In this document: one piece after another, positions 19,244-29,159 of the stretch
How positions within the stretch are numbered: the stretch's first letter is position 1
Layout: the number at the start of each line of letters is the position of its first letter
Assembly (NCBI GenBank): GCA_963698715.1
Contig: CAVORW010000003.1
Location: 558,001 to 622,000, forward strand
Direction of reading: 5' to 3'
Source: CAWHJB01 sp963698715
GTDB taxonomy: Bacteria > Chloroflexota > Anaerolineae > Anaerolineales > UBA4823
Length of the DNA stretch: 64,000 nucleotides
Program-made: the position numbers and the translations under genes
The notes under the pieces: model-generated
The model's database searches: none
What the model saw: the letters and a program-made list of their open reading frames with translations, nothing else
Told to the model about the DNA's origin: nothing

Positions 19244-20206
19244 ATGGATTGGCTGATTTTGGGACTGGCTTCTACTGGATTGTATGCCAGTATCTCGGTG
19301 GCTGACAAAGTAATTTTAGAGCGGTACCTTAAGAGTAATTGGGCATACCCGTTTTTTACTGCCTTATTCCTGGGTTTGTACTGTTTGGGTATCCTTATAG
19401 GGCGATTAGCACTGGGCATTTTCCACCCACCATCTTTGCTGGCTGGGTTGATGGCACTGCTGCCTGGATTGTTGCACTACGCTGCAGCGTTGGTCTTTAC
19501 CCAGGCATTGCTGCGTGCCGATGCTTCTACGGTGTCGGGAATCGCCCAGGCCAGCCCGATCTTTGGAGTATTATGGGGAACGCTATTTCTGGGCGATCGA
19601 TTTGCGCCCTTGAATTATGTCGGGATTGTGGTTTTGGTGGTGTGCGCGGTGTTCTTGGCCTGGGAGAAACCTTTACGTCCAGCTTTAGTGCCGGATATTT
19701 CTCTAAAGCCAGGGATCGCGCCCAAACATGCTCGGTTGAGCTCGGCTTTATGGTTGGTGCTGTTTGGGGCTTTGCTCCGCAGCCTCTCGGACCTGTTTAC
19801 AAAAATCGCTGTGACCGATCTGGCGTTTTGGGATGCGTTTGCACTCAGTCGGTTAGGGATGTTACTACCAGCTTTGTTGCTGTTCAACACCCCGGTTATC
19901 CGGGCTGCTATTATACGACCGATAAAACAGAATGGAGCCTGGGTGATCAGAATGATTGGGATAATTGAAGTATTTGCGCTGCTCAACCTGATGCTTATTA
20001 CGGCCGCATTTGATCGTGGACCGTTGGCGTTGGTTTCAGCAACTCAATCCACAGTACCGCTGTTCATCCTGACGCTAACAGCATTAGCAAATCGGTTCTG
20101 GCCAGGACTAGTACCGGTGAAAGACAATGGGTTGAGCCTATGGATAAAACTGATATTGTGCGCAGGAATTTTTGTTGGAGTTTACCTATTACTGATTCGC
20201 TCCTAA
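19244..20206 (+). CDS. EamA/DMT-family transporter
   Basis: 320 residues with about ten hydrophobic segments and two EamA repeats. The first ends near the conserved pocket ASTVSGIAQASPIFGVLWG; the second has ALVSATQSTVPLFILTLTAL. The family exports or imports amino acids, nucleobases and other metabolites across the inner membrane. Inside a catabolic operon it may release an end product or take up an alternative substrate. Which one cannot be told. Confidence 0.8.
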   Translation: MDWLILGLASTGLYASISVADKVILERYLKSNWAYPFFTALFLGLYCLGILIGRLALGIFHPPSLLAGLMALLPGLLHYAAALVFTQALLRADASTVSGIAQASPIFGVLWGTLFLGDRFAPLNYVGIVVLVVCAVFLAWEKPLRPALVPDISLKPGIAPKHARLSSALWLVLFGALLRSLSDLFTKIAVTDLAFWDAFALSRLGMLLPALLLFNTPVIRAAIIRPIKQNGAWVIRMIGIIEVFALLNLMLITAAFDRGPLALVSATQSTVPLFILTLTALANRFWPGLVPVKDNGLSLWIKLILCAGIFVGVYLLLIRS

Positions 20207-20265
20207 TTGAAAACAACAATTACTGTTCTTAGAATGATGCACTTTGGCAATGCGGGAGGCTATAG

Positions 20266-21637
20266 ATGGAATTTGACCTGATTATTCGGAATGGACTCTT
20301 GATTACAGAACAAGGTGAAGCTCAGCTGGACCTGGCGATCGCAGGGGGACGCATTGCCGCTATGGGTGATTTTGGTGGGTGTTTCTCCGATGTGACGTCT
20401 TTGGATGCCAGCGGAAGAGCGGTCCTGCCAGGATTGGTTGATTCGCATGTGCATTTCCGAGAGCCTGGCCCGTCTGATGAAGAGGATTTTGCCACTGGCT
20501 CACGTGCCGCAGCTGCAGGCGGAGTAACTACTGTCCTGGAGCAACCAGTGGATGACCCTCCGACTACGACGGTGGCACGTTTTGAGGAAAAACGGTCTTT
20601 AGCACAACAGCGGAGTTTTGTAGACTTTGGCTTGTGGGGCGGGCTCGTGCCAGAAAATCTAGATGAAATAATTCCTATCTATCATGCTGGTGCTTGTGGT
20701 TTCAAAGCCTTTGTGTGTTCATCAGATCCTTTATATCCGATGATTGACGACGGAGCTTTATTGGAGGCCATGCGGCGGGTGCGCGAGGTTGGGGCACTCA
20801 TTGCTGTTCATGCTGAGAACCAAGCAATCGTTGACTACTACACCCGACGATTACAGTCCGCAGAGACAGTCAAGCCACTTGATCACGTGGGTTCTCGTCC
20901 CGCCATCGCCGAATTGGAAGCAATCCAGCGTTGTATATTGCTGGCGGGCGAGACAGGCGCACGGCTTCACATCTTGCACTTGAGCGCTGCTGCTGGCGCC
21001 GATCTGGCAGCCGCAGCTCGCCAGCGTGGAATCCAAGTTACTTTGGAAACATGCCCGCATTATCTTGTGCTCGATGAGCAGGCCCTGGTGAAATATGGAC
21101 CGTACGCCAAGTGCAACCCACCTTTGCGGGATGCAGACAATCAGGGCCGGTTATGGCAGGCGCTATTGGATGGTCGCATACAGTGCATTGTCTCAGACCA
21201 TTCGCCGTACACCTCGGAGGATAAATATAAAGGATTACGGGATATCCGTCTATCTCCGCCAGGGATCAACGCCCTGGAATTAGGCCTGGCTCTATTGGTA
21301 AACTCCTATTATCACTCGGGTTTGGTGTCATTGACTCAATTGGCGCGTTGGATGGCGACGGAGCCTGCCCGATTATTTGACTTATATCCACGCAAAGGCT
21401 GCATCTGTATTGGAGCGGACGCTGATCTTGCTTTGGTGGACTTGGATCGGGAATGGACAGTCAGATTCGACGCTGCTGCAAACCAAAAATAAGTGGAGTC
21501 CTTTCTCTGGATGGCAATTGCGCGGCAAGGTCATCCAGACACTGGTGCGTGGGCGAACAGTTTATCTTGATGGCGAATTCCCGCAAGGCCCTGGTTATGG
21601 TGAATTTTTACATCCCAATCCGATACTGAGAAATTAA
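20266..21637 (+). CDS. Allantoinase-like cyclic amidohydrolase (one frame break)
   Basis: Start ATG 20266 follows GGGAGG. An extra A at about 21463 breaks the frame after DREWTV; removing it continues to 21637 (DSTLLQTKNKWSPFSGWQL) and gives about 456 residues. Metal site: H61 and H63 in VDSHVHFREPG, K147 in GFKAF, HAENQ, LHILHLS, ETCPHYL, SDHSPYT. All ligands are kept. The THWEGY part of the allantoinase motif is replaced by SDEEDF, as in dihydroorotase or hydantoinase relatives, so the substrate is probably a different cyclic ureide from that of 8114. It is followed by two TRZ/ATZ amidohydrolases. Confidence 0.8.
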
Positions 21638-21693
21638 GTAATGGTTGAGAAAGTTATTGCGATCAGACCAGATGGAGATACTAGATAAGTCAA

Positions 21694-23076
21694 TTGAACT
21701 CTTTCTCTGATGATTCGGTTCGCGATGATCTGCGTGATCACCCCCAGATGGTTACTCGAATTCTAAGCGGTGCTACTTTAGTGACCATGGATCCGCTCCG
21801 CAATATGATCCACGACGGAGCTTTAGTTATCGAATCAGGCCGGATCGTGTGGCTCGGCCCGTCTGCAGAATTGCCGGCAGCTTATAAGCACAGAGATATG
21901 GAGAGGCTGCCCGGACGGATAATATTCCCGGGATTTGTTAACCTGCATACCCATGCTGCATTGGTAGTTCTACGAGGCATTGGTGATGACCTGGGTGTGG
22001 CTCCAGCCTATAGTCCAAAAGTTCCCCAGGGAGTGTTTCTTTCACCCGAGGATGTATATTGTTTTGCATTACTGGGCGGGCTAGAGGCGGTTCAATTTGG
22101 AACCACATGCATAGTGGACAACTATATTTACGAAGATCAGGCTGCTCGTGCATTTGAACTGCTGGGTTTACGGGCTGTTGTCAGCGAGCGCTTGCATGAC
22201 GTCGATCTGTTTCAAGTCCCGAACGGCCGCTACGAGATCGACTCGCGGCAAGGAGACGTACTGTTGGAACGGAACTTGGCGTTGATCGAAACGTGGGAGG
22301 GCGCCGCCGACGGACGTATCCACACCCGATTGGGACCACACGCGCCCGATACTTGCTCAACGGCATATCTACAAAAAATCAATGTAGCGGCTGAACAGGC
22401 CAATGTGGGCCTGGTCACCCACCTTGCGCAAAGTAAGCGGGAAGTGGCGCAGATAGCTGAGCGCTGCAGTAGAACACCGGTTACTTACCTGCACGAGTTG
22501 AATCTTCTTGGTCAGAATATGATCGCAGGACATTGTATTTACCTGACTGAAGCGGATAAACACCTGCTTGTGGAAAGTGGTACCCATATCTCACATCAGA
22601 GTGGTAGCAACGCCAAAGGCGGAATGATGGCGCCGATAGCAGATTTAGCCACGATGGGCGCAAATATTGGTATAGGAACTGACAATATGGCTGGGGACAT
22701 GGTTGAAGCCATGCGTCTGGCTGTATGCACTGCCCGGATGCGTTCGGAAGACAACCAGGCACTGCGAGCAATGGATGCACTTGAGATGTCTACTATGGGC
22801 GGCGCACGCGCTTTAGGCCTCGAAGCCGAGATCGGTTCCTTGGAAGTGGGTAAACGAGCAGACCTGATCGTATTGAATTTTAGGCAGGCTCACCTGGTCC
22901 CGGTGGTGGATCCGGTTGCCAATCTGGTCCATAACGGCCTGGGTAGCGATATCGAGCAGGTATACATCAGCGGTGAGCGTCTTGTGGAAAATGGCTGTTC
23001 GACCCGTGTAGACCTTGATGAGGTTTTTGCGGAAGCACAGGCCCGAGCAAAAGCATTATGGAAAAAATTTGAGTGA
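21694..23076 (+). CDS. TRZ/ATZ-family amidohydrolase (deaminase-like)
   Basis: Up to 460 residues. A TTG at 21694 is one start; ATG 21748 (MVTRILSGATLVTMDP) is more typical of the family but lacks a clear ribosome site. Mononuclear metal set: HxH in GFVNLHTHAALV, H in LVTHLAQSK, H in GHCIYLTEAD, Asp in IGIGTDN. These enzymes remove amino groups from purines, triazines or nucleosides (SAH/MTA deaminase, guanine deaminase, SsnA). First of three such genes in the operon; 31 bases separate it from the next. Confidence 0.8.
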   Translation: MNSFSDDSVRDDLRDHPQMVTRILSGATLVTMDPLRNMIHDGALVIESGRIVWLGPSAELPAAYKHRDMERLPGRIIFPGFVNLHTHAALVVLRGIGDDLGVAPAYSPKVPQGVFLSPEDVYCFALLGGLEAVQFGTTCIVDNYIYEDQAARAFELLGLRAVVSERLHDVDLFQVPNGRYEIDSRQGDVLLERNLALIETWEGAADGRIHTRLGPHAPDTCSTAYLQKINVAAEQANVGLVTHLAQSKREVAQIAERCSRTPVTYLHELNLLGQNMIAGHCIYLTEADKHLLVESGTHISHQSGSNAKGGMMAPIADLATMGANIGIGTDNMAGDMVEAMRLAVCTARMRSEDNQALRAMDALEMSTMGGARALGLEAEIGSLEVGKRADLIVLNFRQAHLVPVVDPVANLVHNGLGSDIEQVYISGERLVENGCSTRVDLDEVFAEAQARAKALWKKFE

Positions 23077-23107
23077 TGAATAGGAATAGTCTTGTGGAAG
23101 GAATGCC

Positions 23108-24583
23108 ATGATTGACTTGCTATTACATAAGGGAACGGTTATCCCAATGGATCCATCCCGCCGCATTTTGGACGATGGAGCCGTAGCCATTGATAAAGGG
23201 CGAATCCTGGAAGTTGGTGATAGTCGAGAGTTGGAAGAACGATACCAGGCCCGACAAAAGCTGGACTGCCGGGGGCAGATCGTATTGCCTGGCCTGGTGG
23301 ATGCTCATGGACACGCTGGACATTCTTTGATGAAAACAATTGCGGCTGATACACCCTCCATATGGAGCAGATTGATGACGCACGTATACCAGCATTTTAC
23401 AACGGATGAGTTCTGGTACGTTGAAGGACGATTGTCAGCTCTCGAGCGTTTGAAAGCTGGGATAACTTGCGGGCTTAGTGTGATTGGTTCAGAACCGCGC
23501 AGTGATGACCCGGTGTTTGCCATGAACCACGCCCGTGCGTATGCAGAGTTGGGAACGCGTGTGGTGGTGGCGGTGGGGCCGTGTAACCCACCCTGGCCGC
23601 ATTCATTCAGCCGTTGGAAGGATGGGCAGCGCGAGACCCGCAATGTATCATTTGATATGGCTCTAGAAGGAGCAGCAGCCGCAATCAAAGCCTGGAATCA
23701 TGCTGCTGATGGCCGGATCCGGGTGTATATCACTCCTTTCCTGATTGTGCCCTCGCTTGATTCATCCGGGCCAACCCCACCCGATCTTGCCCCCAAGTTA
23801 ACAACTCACGATCGAGAGCAATCGCGACGGGTACGAGATATTGCTTCCCACTATAGTACACGCATACATTCGGATGCATTCGGTGGAATGGTTCATTTGG
23901 CGAGTCAGGATGAATACGGGTTGCTTGGATCCGATGTTTCATTGCAGCATTGCAATGGCTTATCGGTTGAAGAAGTGCGCATCTTAGCTGAAACGGATAC
24001 TCGGGTTGGGCACATGCCTGGGCCTTCTCAAAGCCGGGCGCGCTGCCCCGTGCCAGAGCTGCTGGAGGCAGGCGTGACGGTGGCGGTTGTGACAGATGGC
24101 ACCTCACCGCGAACACCATTTGACCTGTTCCAAGCCGCCAGAAAAGCGCAGTTAGTACAGCAATTGTTAATGAAAGACTCCTTCTACCTGCCGGCGGGCA
24201 AACTATTGGAGATGATCACCATCGATGCCGCTCGGGTATTGGGTTGGGATGATGAGATTGGATCGCTGGAACCAGGTAAGAAAGCTGATGTAATCGTAGT
24301 GAATATGCAACAACCACATCTAACCCCAAATTTTATGCCTGTCCATCGCCTGATTTACGAAGCTTGCGCAGGTGATGTATCCACGACAATTGTAGATGGT
24401 CGCATACTAATGCTCGATCGTAAGATCCTGAACACCGATGAAGCGGATATTTTGGGTTCTGCCCAGATGGAAGCGGAAGCTATTGTCCAGAGAGCAGGGC
24501 TTGAAGAGCATATGAGACTTCCGAAAACCTTTTGGGGGAAAGCGCGGATGACTTTCGATGTTCCTCGCAAAGGGCCCGATTAA
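23108..24583 (+). CDS. TRZ/ATZ-family amidohydrolase (deaminase-like)
   Basis: 491 residues from ATG 23108, with GGAAGG before it. Opening MIDLLLHKGTVIPMDPSRR. HxH as HGH in VDAHGHAGHSL, later metal His probably in IHSDAF and LQHCNG, and Asp in VVTDGTSPRT. The active site looks complete. The last 40 residues (MRLPKTFWGKARMTF) are an unusual tail. It follows the first amidohydrolase and precedes a BtpA-like barrel. Deamination or hydrolytic removal of a group from a nitrogen heterocycle is expected; substrate unknown. Confidence 0.78.
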   Translation: MIDLLLHKGTVIPMDPSRRILDDGAVAIDKGRILEVGDSRELEERYQARQKLDCRGQIVLPGLVDAHGHAGHSLMKTIAADTPSIWSRLMTHVYQHFTTDEFWYVEGRLSALERLKAGITCGLSVIGSEPRSDDPVFAMNHARAYAELGTRVVVAVGPCNPPWPHSFSRWKDGQRETRNVSFDMALEGAAAAIKAWNHAADGRIRVYITPFLIVPSLDSSGPTPPDLAPKLTTHDREQSRRVRDIASHYSTRIHSDAFGGMVHLASQDEYGLLGSDVSLQHCNGLSVEEVRILAETDTRVGHMPGPSQSRARCPVPELLEAGVTVAVVTDGTSPRTPFDLFQAARKAQLVQQLLMKDSFYLPAGKLLEMITIDAARVLGWDDEIGSLEPGKKADVIVVNMQQPHLTPNFMPVHRLIYEACAGDVSTTIVDGRILMLDRKILNTDEADILGSAQMEAEAIVQRAGLEEHMRLPKTFWGKARMTFDVPRKGPD

Positions 24584-24648
24584 AAGCATCTGTTTATTGA
24601 GCTGGTCTTGAGCCTGGATATTTATCGCCATACAATGGAAACCTTTTT

Positions 24649-25443
24649 ATGAACACTTTGTTTCAACTTAACCCACTTGTAATAGCAGCACTGCATCTAC
24701 CCCCCTTCTTCCGTGGCCAGCGCAATGATATGGCTTTGCTGGAAGATTACCTGCTTCAGAATCTGGAAGTATTTTGGAGAGGAGGTGTGCCGGCAGTTAT
24801 TATTCAAGATGAGACGCCGATGTCCGGACCTGCTTATCCTGAAACAATTGCCATTATGGCAAGCCTTACTCGGCTTGCGCGCCGAGAGTTCCCGCAAATT
24901 CATTACGGAATCATTATTGAAGCGCATGATCCAATTGCGCCGTTGGCAGTCGCTGCGGCCTGTGGCGCGTCATTTGTTCGGATTAAGGTGTTTATGGGGG
25001 CCATGTTGAAGTCATCCGGTGTGCTGCAGGGCTGTGAAATCGAAGCATCGGCATATAAGCGTGTGCTGGCCCGCGACGATATCTTGATTTTGGCTGATGT
25101 TTATGATCGTACCGGATTCCCGATCGGCAACGCACCTATGGAGCGGGCAGAGCGTTGGGCGGTGCAACTTGGAGCGAATGGTCTGGTTTTGACAGGCGGG
25201 AGTTTTGAGGAATCATTAGATATTTTACGCTCTGCCCGAAATCAAAACCTAAAACGCCCACTGATACTTGGCGGGAGTGCGAATGCAAACAACATTGCCA
25301 AAGCATTTTCGGCGGCTGATGGGGTGATTGTCAGTTCGGCGCTTAAACGTCAGCCGGAGAGTTCGGATGATTTGGTCCATTGGGATCTTGCTAAAGTAGA
25401 GGCCTTCATGGAACAGGCACAGTCAAGCAAGAGTTTGAAATAG
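24649..25443 (+). CDS. BtpA/SgcQ-family TIM-barrel protein
   Basis: 264 residues. The opening VIAALHLPPFF, then GGVPAVIIQDETPM, AAACGASFVRIKVFMGAML, ILILADVYDR and GGSANANNIAKAFSAADGVIVSSALK follow the BtpA pattern strand by strand. E. coli SgcQ sits in a sugar operon; cyanobacterial BtpA affects photosystem I; no activity is firmly established for the family. The barrel ends in a phosphate-binding type loop, so a sugar or nucleotide phosphate is a likely ligand. The usual vKH motif reads YDRTGF here. It lies between an amidohydrolase and a racemase-family gene. Confidence 0.75.
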   Translation: MNTLFQLNPLVIAALHLPPFFRGQRNDMALLEDYLLQNLEVFWRGGVPAVIIQDETPMSGPAYPETIAIMASLTRLARREFPQIHYGIIIEAHDPIAPLAVAAACGASFVRIKVFMGAMLKSSGVLQGCEIEASAYKRVLARDDILILADVYDRTGFPIGNAPMERAERWAVQLGANGLVLTGGSFEESLDILRSARNQNLKRPLILGGSANANNIAKAFSAADGVIVSSALKRQPESSDDLVHWDLAKVEAFMEQAQSSKSLK

Positions 25444-25462
25444 ATCGATGTCGAAGGCAGCG

Positions 25463-26233
25463 ATGAGAATATTATTGATAAATGGAAACACAACGCCTGC
25501 AGTTACGGCAAGCATCGAGCAGGCTGCCAGGGAGGTCACCCTCCCCGGTACTGATGTACGTGCCTTAACGCCCACAATTGGTCCTGCAACAGTAGAAGGC
25601 TATTTGGACGGGCAGCTTTCCGCCTTGGGCGTCTGCGAGGCCATTTCTAAACACCAAGACGAAGCTGATGCATTCGTGATTGCCTGCTTTAGCGATCCAG
25701 GGCTCTATCCGGCTCGGGAACTAAGTGATAAACCGGTGGTGGGGATCGCAGAAGCAGCTATGCTTACTGCAGTTCAGCTTGGACACAAATTTGGGTTGCT
25801 CACACCCGAGCGTCGCTTACGCTCCGTTTTAGACGGCTTGGTGCGTACTTATGGATTGTCTGAACGCCTGGCTGGGATTCGATATGTTGATCAAAAAGTA
25901 TCTGAACTTATAACGCCTGGCGAAGAGCGCCTGGAGATGTTCCTAAATGCTGCCATACAATCCATAAATGAAGATGCCGCCGAAGTATTGATCCTGGCTG
26001 GGGCTGTAATGTCAGGGTTGGAGTTCGAGCTGAGCCAGTTCTTGTCCGCTCCGGTTCTGGACCCGGTTAAATGCGCGGTTGCGCAAGCACAGGCTTTAGT
26101 TTCGTTAAACCTAAACACAAGCCGTGCGGGTGGTTTTAAACGCCCATACCGGAAAGCGTGTTTGAACTGCCCACCAGAAATTTATGCGAGCGTGTACGCA
26201 TCAGTTGAGAAGAGCCAGTACAACAAAGAATAG
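25463..26233 (+). CDS. Asp/Glu/hydantoin racemase-family protein lacking second cysteine
   Basis: 256 residues from ATG 25463, which has AAGG at good spacing; an ATG at 25448 is also in frame. Opening MRILLINGNTT is that of the family. The first catalytic Cys is present (C75 in VIACFSDPG), but the position of the second is Gly: ILAGAVMSG where the paralogue at 6316 has CLGCAGMSG. A one-cysteine member cannot do the usual two-base racemisation. Arylmalonate decarboxylase shows that one-Cys members can do other chemistry. It follows the BtpA gene directly, so the two probably act on the same compound. Confidence 0.75.
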   Translation: MRILLINGNTTPAVTASIEQAAREVTLPGTDVRALTPTIGPATVEGYLDGQLSALGVCEAISKHQDEADAFVIACFSDPGLYPARELSDKPVVGIAEAAMLTAVQLGHKFGLLTPERRLRSVLDGLVRTYGLSERLAGIRYVDQKVSELITPGEERLEMFLNAAIQSINEDAAEVLILAGAVMSGLEFELSQFLSAPVLDPVKCAVAQAQALVSLNLNTSRAGGFKRPYRKACLNCPPEIYASVYASVEKSQYNKE

Positions 26234-26303
26234 CTCAGTTGGATGGCTAATTTAATGACTGGCAATGATAGAAATCAGATTTTCATCAATGAGAGAGGTA
26301 TTT

Positions 26304-27501
26304 ATGACAAATGAATCTATACTATCACCCATGCTTTGGCCAGAATTTGCTTTGGATGAACATTCCCGGGAAGTGATTAAGAAGGTCCATCAAAAGGAGC
26401 TGGAAAAAGCATTAGCCTTGCCTACGGATGATCCGCTGGACCCTAAGCGGCGCAAGCGGGTGGAAATCACCTGGGATGAGATGCAGGCCCAACCAGATGT
26501 GATCCGTACAACACTGCGTGCGGAAGGCCAGGCGATTTGGGGTGCAGCACAATTTTTCGCGACAACGCCCGTGGACCGGATCATCATGACCGGCTGCGGC
26601 GACTCGATTGCCAGCATGATTGGGGTCCGGTATGCGTTTGAACGCTTACTTGGGGTTCAGGTCGAACCGGTTCAAGCATTAGATTTCGCATATTACTACA
26701 ACAATTTTATTGATGATCGCACGCTAGTCATTACGCTCAGTTCTAGCGGTGCCACAACCCGTGTCGTTGAGGCAATGCTCTTGGCCCGCTTGAAAGGGGC
26801 TAAATCTCTGACACTATCCAACACCCCTGGTTCACCGTTAATGATGGAAGCAGATCGGGGCGTGTTGATCCACGCCGAACGCAAGGGTTGGCCCACCCAA
26901 TCGTCTACGGCAGCCATGGCCACATTGCTGCAGTTTCTTGTGGATTTTGCTGATGCCCGTGGGGTAGATCCGGAATTGGTGAAGCGCTTTCGAGAAAACC
27001 TGAAACGCGCCCCGGAACAGATGGCGGCAGCGCTTTCGGAAACAAATAATACCGTATTTGAGATTGCCCAACGAGAGCGCGATCGCAAGATGTATTTGTT
27101 TGCAGGTGGCGGTCCTTGTTACGCGGCTGCGGTTTTTGGTGCAGCTAAAGTGAAGGAGTGTTCACCCGATCAGGCTCTGGCGATCCAGATGGAAGAGTTC
27201 CATCACTACAATTCGTTAAAAGCTGGCGATCCACTTTTTATCATTGCTCCAGATGGATATAGCGTGCCACGAGCCACGTGACACTGCCCGTGAGGGCAAG
27301 CGTTGGGGTGGTCAGGTATATTCGATTGTCACGGGTAATAGCGCTGCTCTGAATGAGTTCTCGGACGTTGTTATCAAACTTCCCGCTGTAGATGAAGAGT
27401 TTTCCGCCCTGGTTTATTCCATGCCTGTGCAATTGTTTGGTTATCATGTTGCGATGGAAAAGTTCCGCCAGGCAGATCAAGAAATGCAAGAGAAAGGGTA
27501 A
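26304..27501 (+). CDS. SIS-domain sugar-phosphate isomerase/deglycase-like protein (one frame break)
   Basis: Start ATG 26304 follows GAGAGG. An extra A at about 27276 breaks the frame after VPRA; removing it continues as RDTAREGKRWGGQVYSI to 27501, about 398 residues. Double SIS fold: IIMTGCGDSIASMIG with loop TLSSSGATTRVVEAM, then LFAGGGPCYAAAVFGAAKV and MEEFHHYNSLKAGDP. The E-E-F-H-H-Y motif is shared with the paralogue at 17000 and probably carries the catalytic Glu/His. A paralogue pair in one operon suggests two related substrates. It is followed 3 bases on by an amidohydrolase. Confidence 0.75.
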
Positions 27502-27504
27502 AGG

Positions 27505-28977
27505 ATGCGCACTAAAGTCTGTGGACGGTATATCGTTGGCTACGATGGCGACGATCACGTGATTTATGAGGACGGGGAGCTGGTTTATGAAGACGACCGG
27601 GTGCTCTTTGTGGGTCCGGCATTTGCTGGACAGGTGGATAGAGTGGTCGAGGCGGGCAATGCAATTGTGTCGCCGGGGTTTATTGATCTGAACGCCCTGG
27701 CCGATATCGACAACACTGTGATGAGTTATGACCAATCTACCCGCATCAGTGCAGGAATGGGTTGGTCTGAAGAATATCTAAAATTCGGCCCGCGTGAGCT
27801 GGTTGACGTGGATGAAGAAGCCTTCAAAACCCGCTACACGCTGACACAATTAGTATTCAATGGGATCACGACTGCGTTCCCGGTGACTTCACTACTATAC
27901 CGTGCCTGGGCTGAGACAAAAGATGAGTTTGTGCGCATTGCCGAAATCGCGCAAAATCTCGGTTTGCGAGTGTATATGGGGCCCAGCTACCGCTCTGGTG
28001 TTCATGTTGTACGTTCGGATGGCAGCCGCTATCGTCATTGGGACGAGGCACGCGGGCTGGAAGGGTTACAGCAGGCGGTGGAATTTGTCCGTGAGTATGA
28101 TGGGGCCTATCGAGGCCTGGTCCGCGGCCTACTAGTGCCCTCGACGGTAGAAACATGTACGACTGAGCTTCTGCAGCAAACGCGCCGCTGGTCCGATGAT
28201 CTTGATGTCCCTGTGCGTCTGCATGCCACCCAGTCTTATCGAGAATTCCAGCTTATCCGAGAGGATTTTGGTAAGACGCCAGTGCAGTACCTGAACAGTA
28301 TTGGGTTTCTAAATGAGCGTACTATTCTGCCACATGCTATTTATGTAAACGGTTACTCACGTGCTGATTGTGGCAGTGGACCCGATCTTCAAATACTCCA
28401 AGATAGTGGCCTGATCGTTGCCCATTGTCCTTTTGCCTTGGCGCACGCTGGAGTAGCGATGGAATCTTTTGAGCAATTCAAGCAACATGGCATCCGAATG
28501 GGTATGGGCACGGATTGCTATCCCAGCGACATGCTGATGAACCTGCGCCTGGGAAGCCTGATGTGCCGCTTCGTTGATGGAACGCATGGAGTTGCCACGA
28601 CCGCTGATCTATTCAGAGCTGCTACTCTATGGCCATCCAATTGGCTGGGACGCTCTGATTTAGGACGACTGGCCGAAGGCACACGACCGGATTTCTTTAT
28701 TGCCTCACTTGACGGATTTTCTGTCGGTCAGGTGGATGATCCAATCCGTACGCTTGTTCTTTACGGAAGCAGCATGGACATACAAACAGTGGTCATCAAC
28801 GGACGGATGGTGATGGAAAACCGCGCTATCCCTGGAGTAGATACTTATGAATATTCTCGTCGAGCGCAAGAATATTACGAAAAGCTAAAACAATCCTACG
28901 CTGAGCGAGATTACTTGCACCGGTCGGTCGAGACGCTGTTTCCAAAGGGATTTCAAGTAGTAAGTAGAAATTCTTAA
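27505..28977 (+). CDS. Amidohydrolase-fold protein without the HxH metal motif
   Basis: 490 residues starting 3 bases after the SIS gene. Overall a TRZ/ATZ-type amidohydrolase: VVEAGNAIVSPGFID, LHATQSYREF, LPHAIYVNGYS, MGMGTDCYPSDML and a C-terminal DDPIRTLVLYGSS...VVINGRMV. Where the family has H-x-H after PGFID, this one reads N63-A64-L65. The later His and Asp ligands remain. It may bind metal differently, or act as a non-hydrolytic partner or lyase. The reading frame is intact over its full length, so decay is unlikely. Confidence 0.75.
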   Translation: MRTKVCGRYIVGYDGDDHVIYEDGELVYEDDRVLFVGPAFAGQVDRVVEAGNAIVSPGFIDLNALADIDNTVMSYDQSTRISAGMGWSEEYLKFGPRELVDVDEEAFKTRYTLTQLVFNGITTAFPVTSLLYRAWAETKDEFVRIAEIAQNLGLRVYMGPSYRSGVHVVRSDGSRYRHWDEARGLEGLQQAVEFVREYDGAYRGLVRGLLVPSTVETCTTELLQQTRRWSDDLDVPVRLHATQSYREFQLIREDFGKTPVQYLNSIGFLNERTILPHAIYVNGYSRADCGSGPDLQILQDSGLIVAHCPFALAHAGVAMESFEQFKQHGIRMGMGTDCYPSDMLMNLRLGSLMCRFVDGTHGVATTADLFRAATLWPSNWLGRSDLGRLAEGTRPDFFIASLDGFSVGQVDDPIRTLVLYGSSMDIQTVVINGRMVMENRAIPGVDTYEYSRRAQEYYEKLKQSYAERDYLHRSVETLFPKGFQVVSRNS

Positions 28978-29159
28978 GTCTCATATCCCTTTGACTGGTA
29001 CATAAGGGATAATCGTGCCGATAGCCACCTGCAGGAACGGTGATGAGAGAAAGAAAATGGATGCAATTCTAAAGGAGGTAAAAGGATTACAAGCAATAGG
29101 CTGATTTTATGAACTGTTCCGAACCACTTAACCAATACAAAAACTTTGGAGGATATATA

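Noticed and set aside
4360..28977. Naming the PfkB and SIS genes frlD and frlB
   Set aside because: The pairing is alike, but sequence similarity to true Frl proteins could not be measured and there are three kinases and two SIS proteins with unknown ligands.
29057..29104. 15-codon frame (MDAILKEVKGLQAIG) before the family 5 binding protein, with AAAGGAGG inside it
   Set aside because: It has no ribosome site of its own, and the GGAGG within it may be a remnant. Too short to support as a leader peptide.
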